The translations under genes and the position numbers were made by a program. DNA of 64,000 nt from contig QCGO01000001.1 in the NCBI GenBank assembly GCA_003279855.1, forward strand, positions 248,001 to 312,000, written 5' to 3'. The notes under the pieces are model-generated. The model was not told the DNA's origin. It did no database searches and worked only from the letters and a program-made list of their open reading frames with translations. This stretch comes from Prochlorococcus sp. AG-388-E21. Lineage in GTDB: Bacteria > Cyanobacteriota > Cyanobacteriia > PCC-6307 > Cyanobiaceae. This document shows, one piece after another, positions 10,449-18,839 of the stretch (its first letter is position 1; each line of letters begins with the position of its first letter).

Positions 10449-12251
10449 TTAAGAATTTTTATTGTACATTACTTTTGATTCGGAAATAAATTTCTCTAAT
10501 AAATTTTTAGATGCAATTTTAATTTTACTTTTTCTTGATCTAGAGAAGAATTCTACTTCTTTATTAATTGAGTCTCTGCCAATAATTATTTGAAAAGGAA
10601 TTCCAATTAAATCTGCATCTTTAAATTTCACTCCTGCTCTATCATCTCGGTCGTCAAGGAGAACATCGATTTGGTTACTTCTAAAGTCTTCATAAATCTC
10701 TTGAGTAAGTGCTTTTTGAATGGGATCTTTCAAATTAGTTGGAATAATTAAAATCTCAAACGGAGAAATTTGAATTGGCCAAGAAATACCATTTTCATCA
10801 TGATTCTGTTCAATTGCTGCTTGGGCTATTCTTGTTACGCCTATTCCATAACAACCCATCCATAAATTTTTCAATTGACCATCCTTATCAGAAAACTTTG
10901 CATTTAATTTCTCACTATATTTTTGGCCTAATTGAAAAATATGTCCAATTTCAATACCTCTTTTTTCTTTTAACTCTTCATTACTTTCCTGGCTGATGCA
11001 ATCTCCTTTTTTTGCATTCCTTATATCTGATATTAAAAACTTTTTTTCAATAAATGAAAACTCATTGAATACTTTGTGAAAATCAACTTTGTTACCACCA
11101 CTCACAAAACTTGAAAGACTACTGGCAGAGTAGTCAGCGATTCTTATCCAACTTTTATCCCAACTGGAGTTAATTTTTATTGTTTCATCATTTATGTCTG
11201 GCCCAATAAAACCTAATGGAAAATTAGTTAGATTTTTATTAATAATGGCATTATCTTCGATTATGTTTAGGTGTATTAAGTTTGAAATATATTTTTTGTT
11301 GATCAAATTAAAAAGCTTGACTTCATTAATATTCTGATCTCCTCTAATACACGCGAGGATTGGGACTTCAGATTTATCTTCAAATTTTGCAAGGAATAAA
11401 ACGACCTTAATTATTTGACTTGCATCTAAATTATTATTTTGACAAATATCAACAATCGATTTTTGATTAGGGGTTTCTATCCATTCTTCATGGGACCTTA
11501 TTAAAGGAATCTCTTTGGATGGTAAAGAAACGGCTTTTTCAATATTGGCCGCATATGAACCACTCTCAGTAAATAAAATGGAATCTTCCCCTGCATCTGC
11601 GGTTACCATAAACTCTTTAGATGCTGCTCCTCCAATTGCTCCACTATCGGCATCCACACCGACTGTATCTAATCCACAATTTTTAAAAATATTTTCATAA
11701 GCTTTTTCCATCTTTTCGTAAAAAGAAGATAAATCTTCTTTCGAAGAGTGAAAAGAATAAGCATCCTTCATTATAAACTCCCTACTTCTCATTAATCCAA
11801 ATCTAGGTCTTATCTCATCTCTAAATTTTGTTTGTATTTGGTAAAAACACAAAGGTAGCTGTTTATATGAATTTATCATTTCTGATGCAATACTTGTAAT
11901 GACTTCTTCATGTGTAGGTGCCAAGCCAAATTCTTTTCCTTGTCTATCCTTTAAATTAAACATTATGCCTTCTCCTGCGGTGTAACCTTCCCATCTTTCA
12001 CTTTTTTTCCATAATTCTGCTGGGTGGAGTTGGGGTAAAAGTAATTTCGAACAATAAATATTATTAAGTTCTTTTTCAATTATTTTAGATATTTTTTCGA
12101 TTACTCTGAGCATTAATGGCATGTATGCATAAATGCCACTATTAACTCTGCGTATATAACCCCCTTTTAAAAGTAATTGATGAGAAATAATTTCTGCTTC
12201 AGAAGGAGTGTCGCGAAGCGTCACCAGAGGAAATGAGGTAGTGACGCGCAT
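10449..12251 (-). CDS. proS: Prolyl-tRNA synthetase, bacterial type
   Basis: ProRS charges tRNA-Pro. It is the long bacterial form (600 aa). Class II motif 1 surrounds GIYAYMPLMLRVIEKI, motif 2 contains KFRDEIRPRFGLMRSREF, and the C-terminal motif 3 is GCYGIGVTRIAQAAIEQN. Between motifs 2 and 3 is the ~180-residue editing (INS/YbaK-like) domain, in which GPDINDETIKI and ADYSASSLSSFVSGGN can be read. The anticodon-binding domain closes the protein (DVLLDDRDDRAGVKFKDADL). The start ATG is at 12249-12251. It is the first gene of a minus-strand run with psb27 26 bp downstream. Confidence 0.97.
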   Translation of the reverse strand: MRVTTSFPLVTLRDTPSEAEIISHQLLLKGGYIRRVNSGIYAYMPLMLRVIEKISKIIEKELNNIYCSKLLLPQLHPAELWKKSERWEGYTAGEGIMFNLKDRQGKEFGLAPTHEEVITSIASEMINSYKQLPLCFYQIQTKFRDEIRPRFGLMRSREFIMKDAYSFHSSKEDLSSFYEKMEKAYENIFKNCGLDTVGVDADSGAIGGAASKEFMVTADAGEDSILFTESGSYAANIEKAVSLPSKEIPLIRSHEEWIETPNQKSIVDICQNNNLDASQIIKVVLFLAKFEDKSEVPILACIRGDQNINEVKLFNLINKKYISNLIHLNIIEDNAIINKNLTNFPLGFIGPDINDETIKINSSWDKSWIRIADYSASSLSSFVSGGNKVDFHKVFNEFSFIEKKFLISDIRNAKKGDCISQESNEELKEKRGIEIGHIFQLGQKYSEKLNAKFSDKDGQLKNLWMGCYGIGVTRIAQAAIEQNHDENGISWPIQISPFEILIIPTNLKDPIQKALTQEIYEDFRSNQIDVLLDDRDDRAGVKFKDADLIGIPFQIIIGRDSINKEVEFFSRSRKSKIKIASKNLLEKFISESKVMYNKNS

Positions 12252-12374
12252 AAAAGAAACTTATAAATTTAATCAATTTTATCAATTCAGGTGTAAAAAA
12301 AATTTAAAGTGTCTTGAGTCCCTGAAGGCAGGTAGTTTAGATTTATCCTTTCTGCTAATTTCTGCAATAATAAA

Positions 12375-12391
12375 ACTTAAAACTTTTAAGT
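12375..12391. promoter_or_regulatory. 17-bp perfect palindrome upstream of the HTH gene
   Basis: ACTTAAAA-c-TTTTAAGT is a perfect inverted repeat with a one-base centre, 37 bp before the ATG of the HTH protein at 12,428. Immediately after it, TCATT(6)AATGA gives a second, weaker dyad. Its position between the divergent proS and HTH genes suits an operator, perhaps for the HTH protein itself. Runs of A/T form chance palindromes easily in this genome, so confidence is modest. Confidence 0.35.
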
Positions 12392-12427
12392 AAATTCATT
12401 AATCTGAATGACATTTTTAATAAAGTT

Positions 12428-12778
12428 ATGGAAAATATAGATTCTAATATTTCTAGCTCAGAAGAATTAGTTGGTATTGATGAAGTTCAGAAATTCCTTA
12501 ACCGATCAAGAGCTTCTGTTTACAGGTACACAAATACGGATCTAAGAAATTTAAATCCTAGCTTTAACCCGAGAAAATTAAATCCTGAATATAGAACTGA
12601 TCAGAAAGAACCATTACGTTTTCACCCTAATGAAATTGCAAGATTTGCTAAGGATATTTTAAGAATTAAAGAAGTTACTGTCGAAGTTTTTAATTCTCCA
12701 TCTTCAGCTGCACAAAATACGCTTTCTCAAATCCTTGAAGAATTAAAAAGTATTAGATCTTTACTAGAAAAAAATTAA
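12428..12778 (+). CDS. Small helix-turn-helix protein, putative DNA-binding
   Basis: This 116-residue protein carries one recognisable element near residues 15-45: LVGIDEVQKFLNRSRASVYRY. It has the spacing of a MerR/resolvase-type helix-turn-helix (a conserved hydrophobic helix, a turn, then a Ser/Arg-rich recognition helix). A basic, proline-rich middle follows (NPSFNPRKLNPEYRTDQ), then LRFHPNEIARFAKDILRI and a C-terminal amphipathic helix LSQILEELKSIRSLLEKN, a likely dimerisation coil. Picocyanobacterial annotations sometimes call it resolvase-like, but there is no catalytic domain, so a regulator is more likely. It is divergent from proS. A palindrome at 12,375 may be its operator. Confidence 0.6.
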   Translation: MENIDSNISSSEELVGIDEVQKFLNRSRASVYRYTNTDLRNLNPSFNPRKLNPEYRTDQKEPLRFHPNEIARFAKDILRIKEVTVEVFNSPSSAAQNTLSQILEELKSIRSLLEKN

Positions 12779-12864
12779 TTTAAAACTATATTTTGATTTA
12801 TGTACTTTTTGATTGTAAAATAATTTTGTTAAGTTCACTACTCAACTTTTAACAAGTAAATCTC

Positions 12865-13119
12865 TTGAGATACACAAATTCAAAGCGGTTTGTCAAAAGT
12901 AATTTAAGCGAAAAATCTTCTCTTATTACTATTTCAAGTGAATTGGAAAGAGATGATGATGACCCCTTAAGTATGAGGAGTTTATCAATTTCGTTTCTTG
13001 GGATAATAATAGCTTCCCTAACGATTTTATTGCCTTCAATTTGTATTTTGCTTGGTAGACCTTTATCTCAAGGAAATGAGATTACTTCTTTTCACTTAAT
13101 TAAAAAAGATGGATCTTAG
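12865..13119 (+). CDS. Small single-pass membrane protein, unknown function
   Basis: This 84-residue protein has a basic/acidic N-terminal half, one clear transmembrane helix (SLSISFLGIIIASLTILLPS, about residues 38-60) and a short tail. The frame begins with a TTG at 12,865; no ATG occurs before the membrane segment, so the start is uncertain. It overlaps the start of ppa by 11 bp, which suggests translational coupling and supports its being real. I do not recognise a family and see no catalytic motif. Confidence 0.5.
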   Translation: MRYTNSKRFVKSNLSEKSSLITISSELERDDDDPLSMRSLSISFLGIIIASLTILLPSICILLGRPLSQGNEITSFHLIKKDGS

Positions 13120-13657
13120 TTTGATACCTCCATCTCCAATGAAGGGCATAGTTAATTTAGTTGTTGAAATACCAGCTGGTAGCAGGAATAAATATGAATA
13201 TTGTTCTCAAGCAGGGATTATGGCACTTGATAGGATTTTGCATTCTTCAGTACGCTACCCATTTGACTATGGCTTTGTCCCAAACACCCTCGCTGACGAT
13301 GGAGCTCCACTAGATGCAATGGTAATCATGGATGAGCCGACATTCGCAGGTTGTCTAATAAAAGCAAGACCTATAGGTGTCTTAGATATGCATGACTGTG
13401 GGCAATATGATGGGAAACTTTTATGTGTTCCTATATCTAATCCTAGGCAAGAAAATATAATTAGCATTAATCAAATAGCACCTAATCAATTAGAAGATGT
13501 TGCAGAATTTTTTAGAACAAGTAAAGGTTTAGATGGAAGGACGGTTCAAATAGATGGTTGGAGAGATTTTGAAGTGGTTGAAGAACTTTTAAGAAAATGT
13601 ACACCAAAAAAAAAGAAATCCTTTAAAGTTTTAAAAAAATCATCAATAGTTAAATAA
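13109..13657 (+). CDS. ppa: Family I inorganic pyrophosphatase homologue with two active-site substitutions
   Basis: Family I PPases hydrolyse pyrophosphate released by biosynthesis. Most active-site residues known from the E. coli enzyme can be matched: K28, E30, R42, Y50, Y54, D64, D69, D96, D101 and K103. Two are not conserved. The signature Asp that would be E. coli D67 is Ala66 (ADDGAPLDAM; codon at 13,304-13,306). The Tyr of the HYK-type motif is Ser138 in FFRTSKG (codon at 13,520-13,522). D67 acts in activating the nucleophilic water, so this protein may be inactive or weak. The length (182 aa) is otherwise normal and the frame is intact. It sits between the small membrane protein (11-bp overlap) and the ArsC/Spx-like gene (1-bp gap). 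Confidence 0.9.
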   Translation: MDLSLIPPSPMKGIVNLVVEIPAGSRNKYEYCSQAGIMALDRILHSSVRYPFDYGFVPNTLADDGAPLDAMVIMDEPTFAGCLIKARPIGVLDMHDCGQYDGKLLCVPISNPRQENIISINQIAPNQLEDVAEFFRTSKGLDGRTVQIDGWRDFEVVEELLRKCTPKKKKSFKVLKKSSIVK

Positions 13658-13658
13658 A

Positions 13659-14015
13659 TTGAAAAGAGTAATTTTTTATAGCTATCCAAAATGCTCTACA
13701 TGTATAAAAGCATCCAAGTGGCTTGATCAAAATAATATTAATTTTCAATTAATAGATATTGTTAAAGAACCACCTTCAAAAAAATTTTTGGAACTGGCTT
13801 TAATACAATTTTCTTTAGACATAAAGAAGATATTTAATACAAGAGGTAAGAGTTATAAGTCAATCGGTATAGATATTCTTGACTTAACCAATAAAAAAAT
13901 TATTGAACTATTGTCAAATGATGGAAAATTAATCAAAAGACCATTTTTAATTATTAATGAAAGTAAATTAATAGTTGGATTCAATGAGTCTGAATATATC
14001 GCAAACCTCAAATAG
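13659..14015 (+). CDS. ArsC/Spx-family thioredoxin-fold protein
   Basis: This belongs to the arsenate reductase (ArsC glutaredoxin-linked)/Spx/YffB superfamily. The N-terminal strand and CXXC appear as VIFYSYPKCSTCIKASKWLD. The later segment DGKLIKRPFLIINESKLIVGF matches the family R-P-hydrophobic motif that positions the active-site cysteine. At 118 aa it is of normal length. It starts with TTG one base after the ppa stop, indicating translational coupling. Two cysteines spaced CSTC resemble Spx more than single-Cys ArsC. The true role (arsenate reduction, redox regulation or other) is not decided by sequence. Confidence 0.75.
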   Translation: MKRVIFYSYPKCSTCIKASKWLDQNNINFQLIDIVKEPPSKKFLELALIQFSLDIKKIFNTRGKSYKSIGIDILDLTNKKIIELLSNDGKLIKRPFLIINESKLIVGFNESEYIANLK

Positions 14016-14044
14016 ATATTTAATTTTATAGTTTTGTAAATTTT

Positions 14045-14731
14045 ATGAATTTCCCTTTTAAAAATATACTTCTTGAGTGGGGCCCATTACTTCTCTTAGC
14101 TTTTTTTGTCTCTTCTTGCAGATCTTTTTTAGCAGAACCTCGTTACATTCCCTCTGGTTCAATGCTTCCTGAATTGCAAATAAAAGATAGATTAATTATT
14201 GAAAAAATTTCCTTAAAAAATTCATCACCTCAAAGAGGAGATATTATTGTTTTCAAATCCCCTTTTTCTTTCGATGAAAAACTTGTTTCATCAAGATCTA
14301 ACCCATTACCAAATCAAAGTTATTGTTTTTTTATGGGTTTTCCTCCAATGTCATTCATTCCTGGATTAAGAGATCAGGCTTGTGATGCTTATATAAAAAG
14401 AGTAGTAGCTTTGCCTGGAGAATTAGTTAGTGTCAATATTAAAGGCGAAGTCATAGTTAATAATAAAAAAATTTTTGAGCCATATGTTGTTAATTTCTGT
14501 TCAGAATCCTTTTTTAATAATTGCGGAGAATTTAAAAGTTTGAAAGTACCAAAGGATCATTTTTTGGTTTTAGGTGACAATAGATCAAATAGCTGGGATG
14601 GAAGATATTGGCCTGGAGGTAAATTTCTTCATAAAAAAGAAATAATTGGAAAAGCTTATTTTAGGTTTTGGCCTCTTAAGAATTTTGGGCTTTTTAAAAA
14701 TCAAGCCCTACATGAATCACTTTCCCTTTAA
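14045..14731 (+). CDS. lepB: Signal peptidase I
   Basis: LepB cleaves signal peptides at the outer face of the cytoplasmic or thylakoid membrane. One N-terminal membrane anchor (LLEWGPLLLLAFFVSSC) is followed by the catalytic Ser motif YIPSGSMLPELQ. The Lys-bearing box is AYIKRVVALPGE, and the GDNRSNSWDGRYWPGG motif near residue 180 is conserved. The length is 228 aa. Its 3' end overlaps the convergent dihydroorotase-like gene by 38 bp, a larger overlap than elsewhere in the window. Other cyanobacteria have two LepB copies; only this one is visible here. Confidence 0.95.
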   Translation: MNFPFKNILLEWGPLLLLAFFVSSCRSFLAEPRYIPSGSMLPELQIKDRLIIEKISLKNSSPQRGDIIVFKSPFSFDEKLVSSRSNPLPNQSYCFFMGFPPMSFIPGLRDQACDAYIKRVVALPGELVSVNIKGEVIVNNKKIFEPYVVNFCSESFFNNCGEFKSLKVPKDHFLVLGDNRSNSWDGRYWPGGKFLHKKEIIGKAYFRFWPLKNFGLFKNQALHESLSL

Positions 14732-15947
14732 TTAATTTATTTTTCTTGGGAAAATTTGAAGGGGAATCATAACCTAAATTGATTTGATTATTAACCCATT
14801 TTGTATCAGGGTCAAATATAAGCCATCTTTTACTGCCGATAGATAATTTTTCTTGCATTATTCCTAATAAATTAGAGGGATTAAAACTTAAATATTTCCA
14901 AAGCATTGGGATTGGCCAATCTCTTTTGACTACAAATTCTTTCCATAATAACGGTAAAACTAATTCAAAAGAGCTTATCCCTGCGGTTCTATCATTTATG
15001 GGAATAAATGTATCTTCATCGCTTAATGCCTTTGAATTTACTGCAATTGCTTGAATTAAATCATTTTCTAAACCTTTTATTAAAAATTCTCTATTTTCCT
15101 GAGAGCCCAAAGGGGGATCTACTTTCCAGCCAAGATCATCAAACTCGAGATTATTTGTATCGGCGATTAAGCTCCACCAACTTATTGTTGTTGAAATTGA
15201 AATAGTATGTTTTTCTATTTCTTTAAGAGAATTTGAATCTGAGATATTTTTAATTACTATATTTTTATCTGGGAAAATATTCTTGATTCCTAAAATATTT
15301 TTAACTTCTGCAATTTCATTATTATTGTCAATAATATAAAAACCTGATTGTAGTGTTTTTATGTCCTTATATATAATTCCTTTCTGTAGTGAATTTTTTT
15401 TTGTTAACGAAAATAATATTGGTGATTTCTTCACTGCATCTAAAGAAAGAGCTTTAAAAATGATTGAGTTGTCAAAAAAGTTGCTAGTAGAGAGCCCTAT
15501 TGAACCTGATTTCAAAAGTTCATTATGGGGAGATAGTTTTTTGCCTTCATCTTCCAAACTTAAACTTCCCCAAAAATAAATATTTAAATCAAAATCATAA
15601 TTTTTCTGAAAGGGTATTTTTTCAGGATTATCTCTCCAGTTTTTACTATTTGGAAGAAAGGCGATGGTCCCAAAACCTGATTTCTTTGCTCTAAACTTTA
15701 AATTTTCTAGGTTATCATCAACCCCTGTTAAGGGATCTTCTAAAAATGAGTGACTATCTACAAGCATCGGAGCCAATATTTTATTACCAGATTTAGAAAT
15801 TTTAATATTCTTTTTTAACGCCTCCTCTTTAGCCTTATTACCAAATGCTTCTATTTTGCCATCGATAATTAATAAATTATCTTTGATAACTGTCTCATTG
15901 GAGCCCATCAAAATATTTATATTTTCAAAAAAAAAGTTTTTCCCCAT
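14694..15947 (-). CDS. Dihydroorotase-like protein lacking metal ligands (PyrC-prime type)
   Basis: The overall shape is that of a cyclic amidohydrolase: an N-terminal beta-sandwich part (NLLIIDGKIEAFG), then a barrel, and a C-terminal return of the sandwich (GSKRWLIFDPDTKWVN). The usual metal-binding HxH after the first barrel strand reads DSHSFLEDP here, so only one His remains. No carbamylated-lysine motif and no later conserved His pair are visible. This resembles the non-catalytic PyrC-like subunits that accompany aspartate transcarbamoylase in some bacteria, rather than an active enzyme. The frame is intact over 417 codons, so it is maintained and not a pseudogene. Neighbours give no clue to its partner. 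Confidence 0.75.
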   Translation of the reverse strand: MGKNFFFENINILMGSNETVIKDNLLIIDGKIEAFGNKAKEEALKKNIKISKSGNKILAPMLVDSHSFLEDPLTGVDDNLENLKFRAKKSGFGTIAFLPNSKNWRDNPEKIPFQKNYDFDLNIYFWGSLSLEDEGKKLSPHNELLKSGSIGLSTSNFFDNSIIFKALSLDAVKKSPILFSLTKKNSLQKGIIYKDIKTLQSGFYIIDNNNEIAEVKNILGIKNIFPDKNIVIKNISDSNSLKEIEKHTISISTTISWWSLIADTNNLEFDDLGWKVDPPLGSQENREFLIKGLENDLIQAIAVNSKALSDEDTFIPINDRTAGISSFELVLPLLWKEFVVKRDWPIPMLWKYLSFNPSNLLGIMQEKLSIGSKRWLIFDPDTKWVNNQINLGYDSPSNFPKKNKLIKGKVIHVGLDF

Positions 15948-15949
15948 TT

Positions 15950-17278
15950 TTAAAGAGCCCCGGATACCGTTGAGTCCAGTATCCCGCCAAGATGTGTCGT
16001 AATATTCAAAGCACTAATTACATTATCTTTTTGAGGGTCCTTAAAAAGATCAATAATAGTTATACCTCCATTACCTTGCTTTATCATCCAGATATTAGAA
16101 AAATCAATTCCTAATAAATTACAAATAAGGGTTTTATTTACTGCATCATGTGCGACTAACAAGGTCAAATCTTTATTCTTTTGCGCTAAACATATTTCTT
16201 CCCAAGCCTTAACTGATCTTTCAGATACTTCTTTAATACTCTCACCCTCGGGCATAAGCACTTCTTCAGGTTTTTCATGCCAATTTTTAAGTAATTCTGG
16301 CCATTGTTGCTCAATTTGATTTTCTAATTTGCCTTCCCATAATCCATGGCTTATTTCTACTAAATTTTCAATCTTTTTTATTTCTAAATCTGACTTGTTT
16401 TGAAGAATTATTTGTGCTGTTTCATATGGTCTATCCATTGAACTTGAAAAAGCTTTGTTGAAGTTAATTTCTTCTAAATATTTAGAGGCCTTTCCCGCCT
16501 GATCTTTCCCATTATTATTTAAAGGGATATTGATTTGTCCTTGGAATCGACCCTCTTTATTCCAGTTGGTTTCACCATGCCTAACTAAAAAGATTCTTGA
16601 GTCACCAATCTGATCAGGAATTCTTTTATCTAGATGAGAAGTTTGGTTTAAACATTCAATTTGTGTTTTATATGAATTTCTTTGCTTCAAAATATTAATG
16701 ATTGAAAAAGAGGCATTATCTAACTTTATTTTTCTAAAACCTTTTTTAGGTTTCCCAATTAATAATAAAATTAAACATCTTAGGATTGCATTATGACCAA
16801 TTATTAAAATATTTGCTTCTTCTTTTTCTAAATAGATTTTAAAAATACTTTTAATAAATTCATTTGCCTGCTCATATAATTCTTTAATTGGTTGGTACTT
16901 TGAATTATGAATATTCTCTAAAATTAAATTTTCAGGATCATTTTTCCAAAGAAGATAGTCTTTTGGATACTTTTTTTTTATTTCATTAATTGTTAAACCA
17001 GACCATGAACCAAGATCAACCTCTAATAAATTTTTATCAAAAATAATATTATTTTCTCCTTTTAAGTTTTTCTGAATTGTCTTTGCAGTCTCTGCTGCTC
17101 TTACAAGTGGAGATGAATATATCTTGTCGAAATTAATCCCTGATAAGGCCTCTCCAGATTTAAAGGCTTGATCGTAACCTTTATCGGTTAAATATGAATC
17201 ATCTGTCCTACCTTGAACTAAGCCTTTTTCATTAAAACTGCTAAGCCCATGTCTTACTAAAACTAATCTAATGCTCAT
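15950..17278 (-). CDS. Tandem histidine phosphatase (phosphoglycerate mutase family), two domains
   Basis: Two complete histidine phosphatase domains lie in one chain of 442 aa. Domain 1 starts LVLVRHGLSSFNEKGLVQG near residue 5; domain 2 starts IFLVRHGETNWNKEGRFQG near residue 230. Each has its own second His (ILIIGHNAILR, and LLVAHDAVNKTL) and its acidic catalytic region (EVDLGSWSGLT, and EISHGLWEGKL), so both look active. The family includes cofactor-dependent phosphoglycerate mutases and many phosphatases of small phosphorylated metabolites. The duplicated form is typical of picocyanobacteria and its substrate is not known to me. The gene follows 2 bp behind its upstream neighbour's frame boundary with the dihydroorotase-like gene, so the two are probably cotranscribed. 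Confidence 0.88.
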   Translation of the reverse strand: MSIRLVLVRHGLSSFNEKGLVQGRTDDSYLTDKGYDQAFKSGEALSGINFDKIYSSPLVRAAETAKTIQKNLKGENNIIFDKNLLEVDLGSWSGLTINEIKKKYPKDYLLWKNDPENLILENIHNSKYQPIKELYEQANEFIKSIFKIYLEKEEANILIIGHNAILRCLILLLIGKPKKGFRKIKLDNASFSIINILKQRNSYKTQIECLNQTSHLDKRIPDQIGDSRIFLVRHGETNWNKEGRFQGQINIPLNNNGKDQAGKASKYLEEINFNKAFSSSMDRPYETAQIILQNKSDLEIKKIENLVEISHGLWEGKLENQIEQQWPELLKNWHEKPEEVLMPEGESIKEVSERSVKAWEEICLAQKNKDLTLLVAHDAVNKTLICNLLGIDFSNIWMIKQGNGGITIIDLFKDPQKDNVISALNITTHLGGILDSTVSGAL

Positions 17279-17299
17279 TATATAAATTTTAAATTATAG

Positions 17300-17331
17300 T
17301 ATTTTTATCATCTCATGGCGTGATAAAAATA
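17300..17331. promoter_or_regulatory. Perfect 11-bp inverted repeat between divergent genes
   Basis: TATTTTTATCA at 17,300-17,310 and TGATAAAAATA at 17,321-17,331 are perfect reverse complements separated by ten bases (TCTCATGGCG). The element starts 22 bp upstream of the phosphatase start codon and lies 65 bp before the CAAX protease start. That is a natural place for an operator shared by two divergent genes. It could also fold as a hairpin in either transcript leader. No known regulator is recognised. Confidence 0.5.
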
Positions 17332-17395
17332 GGTATATGATTAATAGGAATTTCTATGAAAACTAAATTAAGTTTTATATTTTATTATTAATTAC

Positions 17396-18754
17396 ATGAA
17401 TAAAAATATTTCTAAGACAAAACTATTTATAGCTTTTATTTCTCTAATCATAACTTTTTTTGTGTGGCAACAAGGGCTTCGAGATAGTCTCAGTCGACCA
17501 TCGGTTAGCTTTGATGTTAGTCAAAAAGAAAAAGAAATTGCAGAACTAGCTTTACCTGCAATACCAATTAATTTAAGAAACCTTCTTATTATTAATGATC
17601 CAATTGAGGATATTAATAATTCTCTTTCTGAAATTTCTTTTGATCAATTAACAGAAAGGAATCAACTTATTTGGCTAATTTCTTATACGAACAATGAGAT
17701 AAATATTAAAAAAGAGTACCCTAATAACTTTGATAATAAAAATTATAAATTGGTAGTAGAAAATTTAAGTAAAAGTAATCTAGATAATTCATATAAGCCT
17801 AATGATAATTTACTAGAGTTATTTAAAGAGGATAGATTTCTGTACCATTTGTTGAGCAAAAGATTTTCTTTTGATGAGAGTCAATTTATAACAGATACAC
17901 TTTCAAAAAAAATGTTTCTAAAAATAATAGCTATTAGATTATTACCTCTTTTAACAATAGTCTTTGGCTCTTTACTAGTTCTAAGGACAATATGGAGTGT
18001 TTTAGCTTCAAGAAAAATTGAATGGAAAGAATGTAAACCCTTAGATTTAGATTTGTTAGATATGGTTTTGTTGATATCAGGAGGATTTGTCGTTTTAGGA
18101 GAAGTTATTTCGCCATTATTTTCAATCACCTTAGTTGAATCAGTGGCCTCTAATTTATCAATTGAATTGACACAATCATTAAAAATATTTTTTGGCTATC
18201 TATTTATGGCAATTCCCCCACTTTTGATAATTTTTTATCAAATAAAATCTTTTGAAAAAAAAATTATTTTAAAAAAAGATTATTTTCAATTCAATTTCTT
18301 ACCGATAAAAGATTCTTTTATTCAGGGATTTAAGGGGTTTTTAATGATAATTCCTTTTGTTTTGCTGGTTTCATTAATTATGAATCTTTTAGTTGATAAT
18401 CAAAATGGGAGTAATCCTTTACTTGAGATCGTCTTAAATAGTAATAATTATGTTTCATTTGCCCTTTTATTTTTAACAACTACACTTTTAGCTCCAATAT
18501 TTGAGGAAGTTATTTTTAGAGGCGTTTTACTACCAATTTTATCAAGAGAATTTGGAATAATTTTAGGTATCACAATTTCTGCTTTTATTTTTGCTCTGGC
18601 GCATTTGAGTATCGGTGAAATGATCCCATTGTTTACCTTAGGTATAGGACTTGGAATTACTAGAGTTATATCAGGAAGATTATCCTCTTCTGTGATTATG
18701 CATTCTTTATGGAATGGGATGACCTTTTTGAATTTGTTTCTGTTGAGAACATAA
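17396..18754 (+). CDS. CPBP (CAAX) family intramembrane metalloprotease
   Basis: This is an intramembrane protease of the CAAX/Rce1-like (CPBP) family. The three diagnostic motifs are present: EEVIFRGVLLP near residue 369 (EExxxR), FALAHLS near residue 400 (FxxxH) and MHSLWNG near 435 (HxxxN/D). The N-terminus has a membrane helix (KLFIAFISLIITFFVW). A poorly conserved soluble region of about 130 residues follows, then six or so transmembrane segments. The length (452 aa) is typical of the cyanobacterial form with an N-terminal extension. Substrates are unknown. It is divergent from the tandem phosphatase, with an inverted repeat between them. Confidence 0.88.
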   Translation: MNKNISKTKLFIAFISLIITFFVWQQGLRDSLSRPSVSFDVSQKEKEIAELALPAIPINLRNLLIINDPIEDINNSLSEISFDQLTERNQLIWLISYTNNEINIKKEYPNNFDNKNYKLVVENLSKSNLDNSYKPNDNLLELFKEDRFLYHLLSKRFSFDESQFITDTLSKKMFLKIIAIRLLPLLTIVFGSLLVLRTIWSVLASRKIEWKECKPLDLDLLDMVLLISGGFVVLGEVISPLFSITLVESVASNLSIELTQSLKIFFGYLFMAIPPLLIIFYQIKSFEKKIILKKDYFQFNFLPIKDSFIQGFKGFLMIIPFVLLVSLIMNLLVDNQNGSNPLLEIVLNSNNYVSFALLFLTTTLLAPIFEEVIFRGVLLPILSREFGIILGITISAFIFALAHLSIGEMIPLFTLGIGLGITRVISGRLSSSVIMHSLWNGMTFLNLFLLRT

Positions 18755-18839
18755 AGATTTAGCTATATTGCTTGCGAATAAATTAAAAAAATGTTTACTT
18801 GATTTATAACACTTTTTATATTTCCATTAATACTAAGAG

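Noticed and set aside
12208-12393. Plus-strand frame of 61 codons overlapping the proS start
   Set aside because: Its first part is antisense to proS and the rest is A/T-rich non-coding DNA; the composition and lack of any motif argue against a gene.
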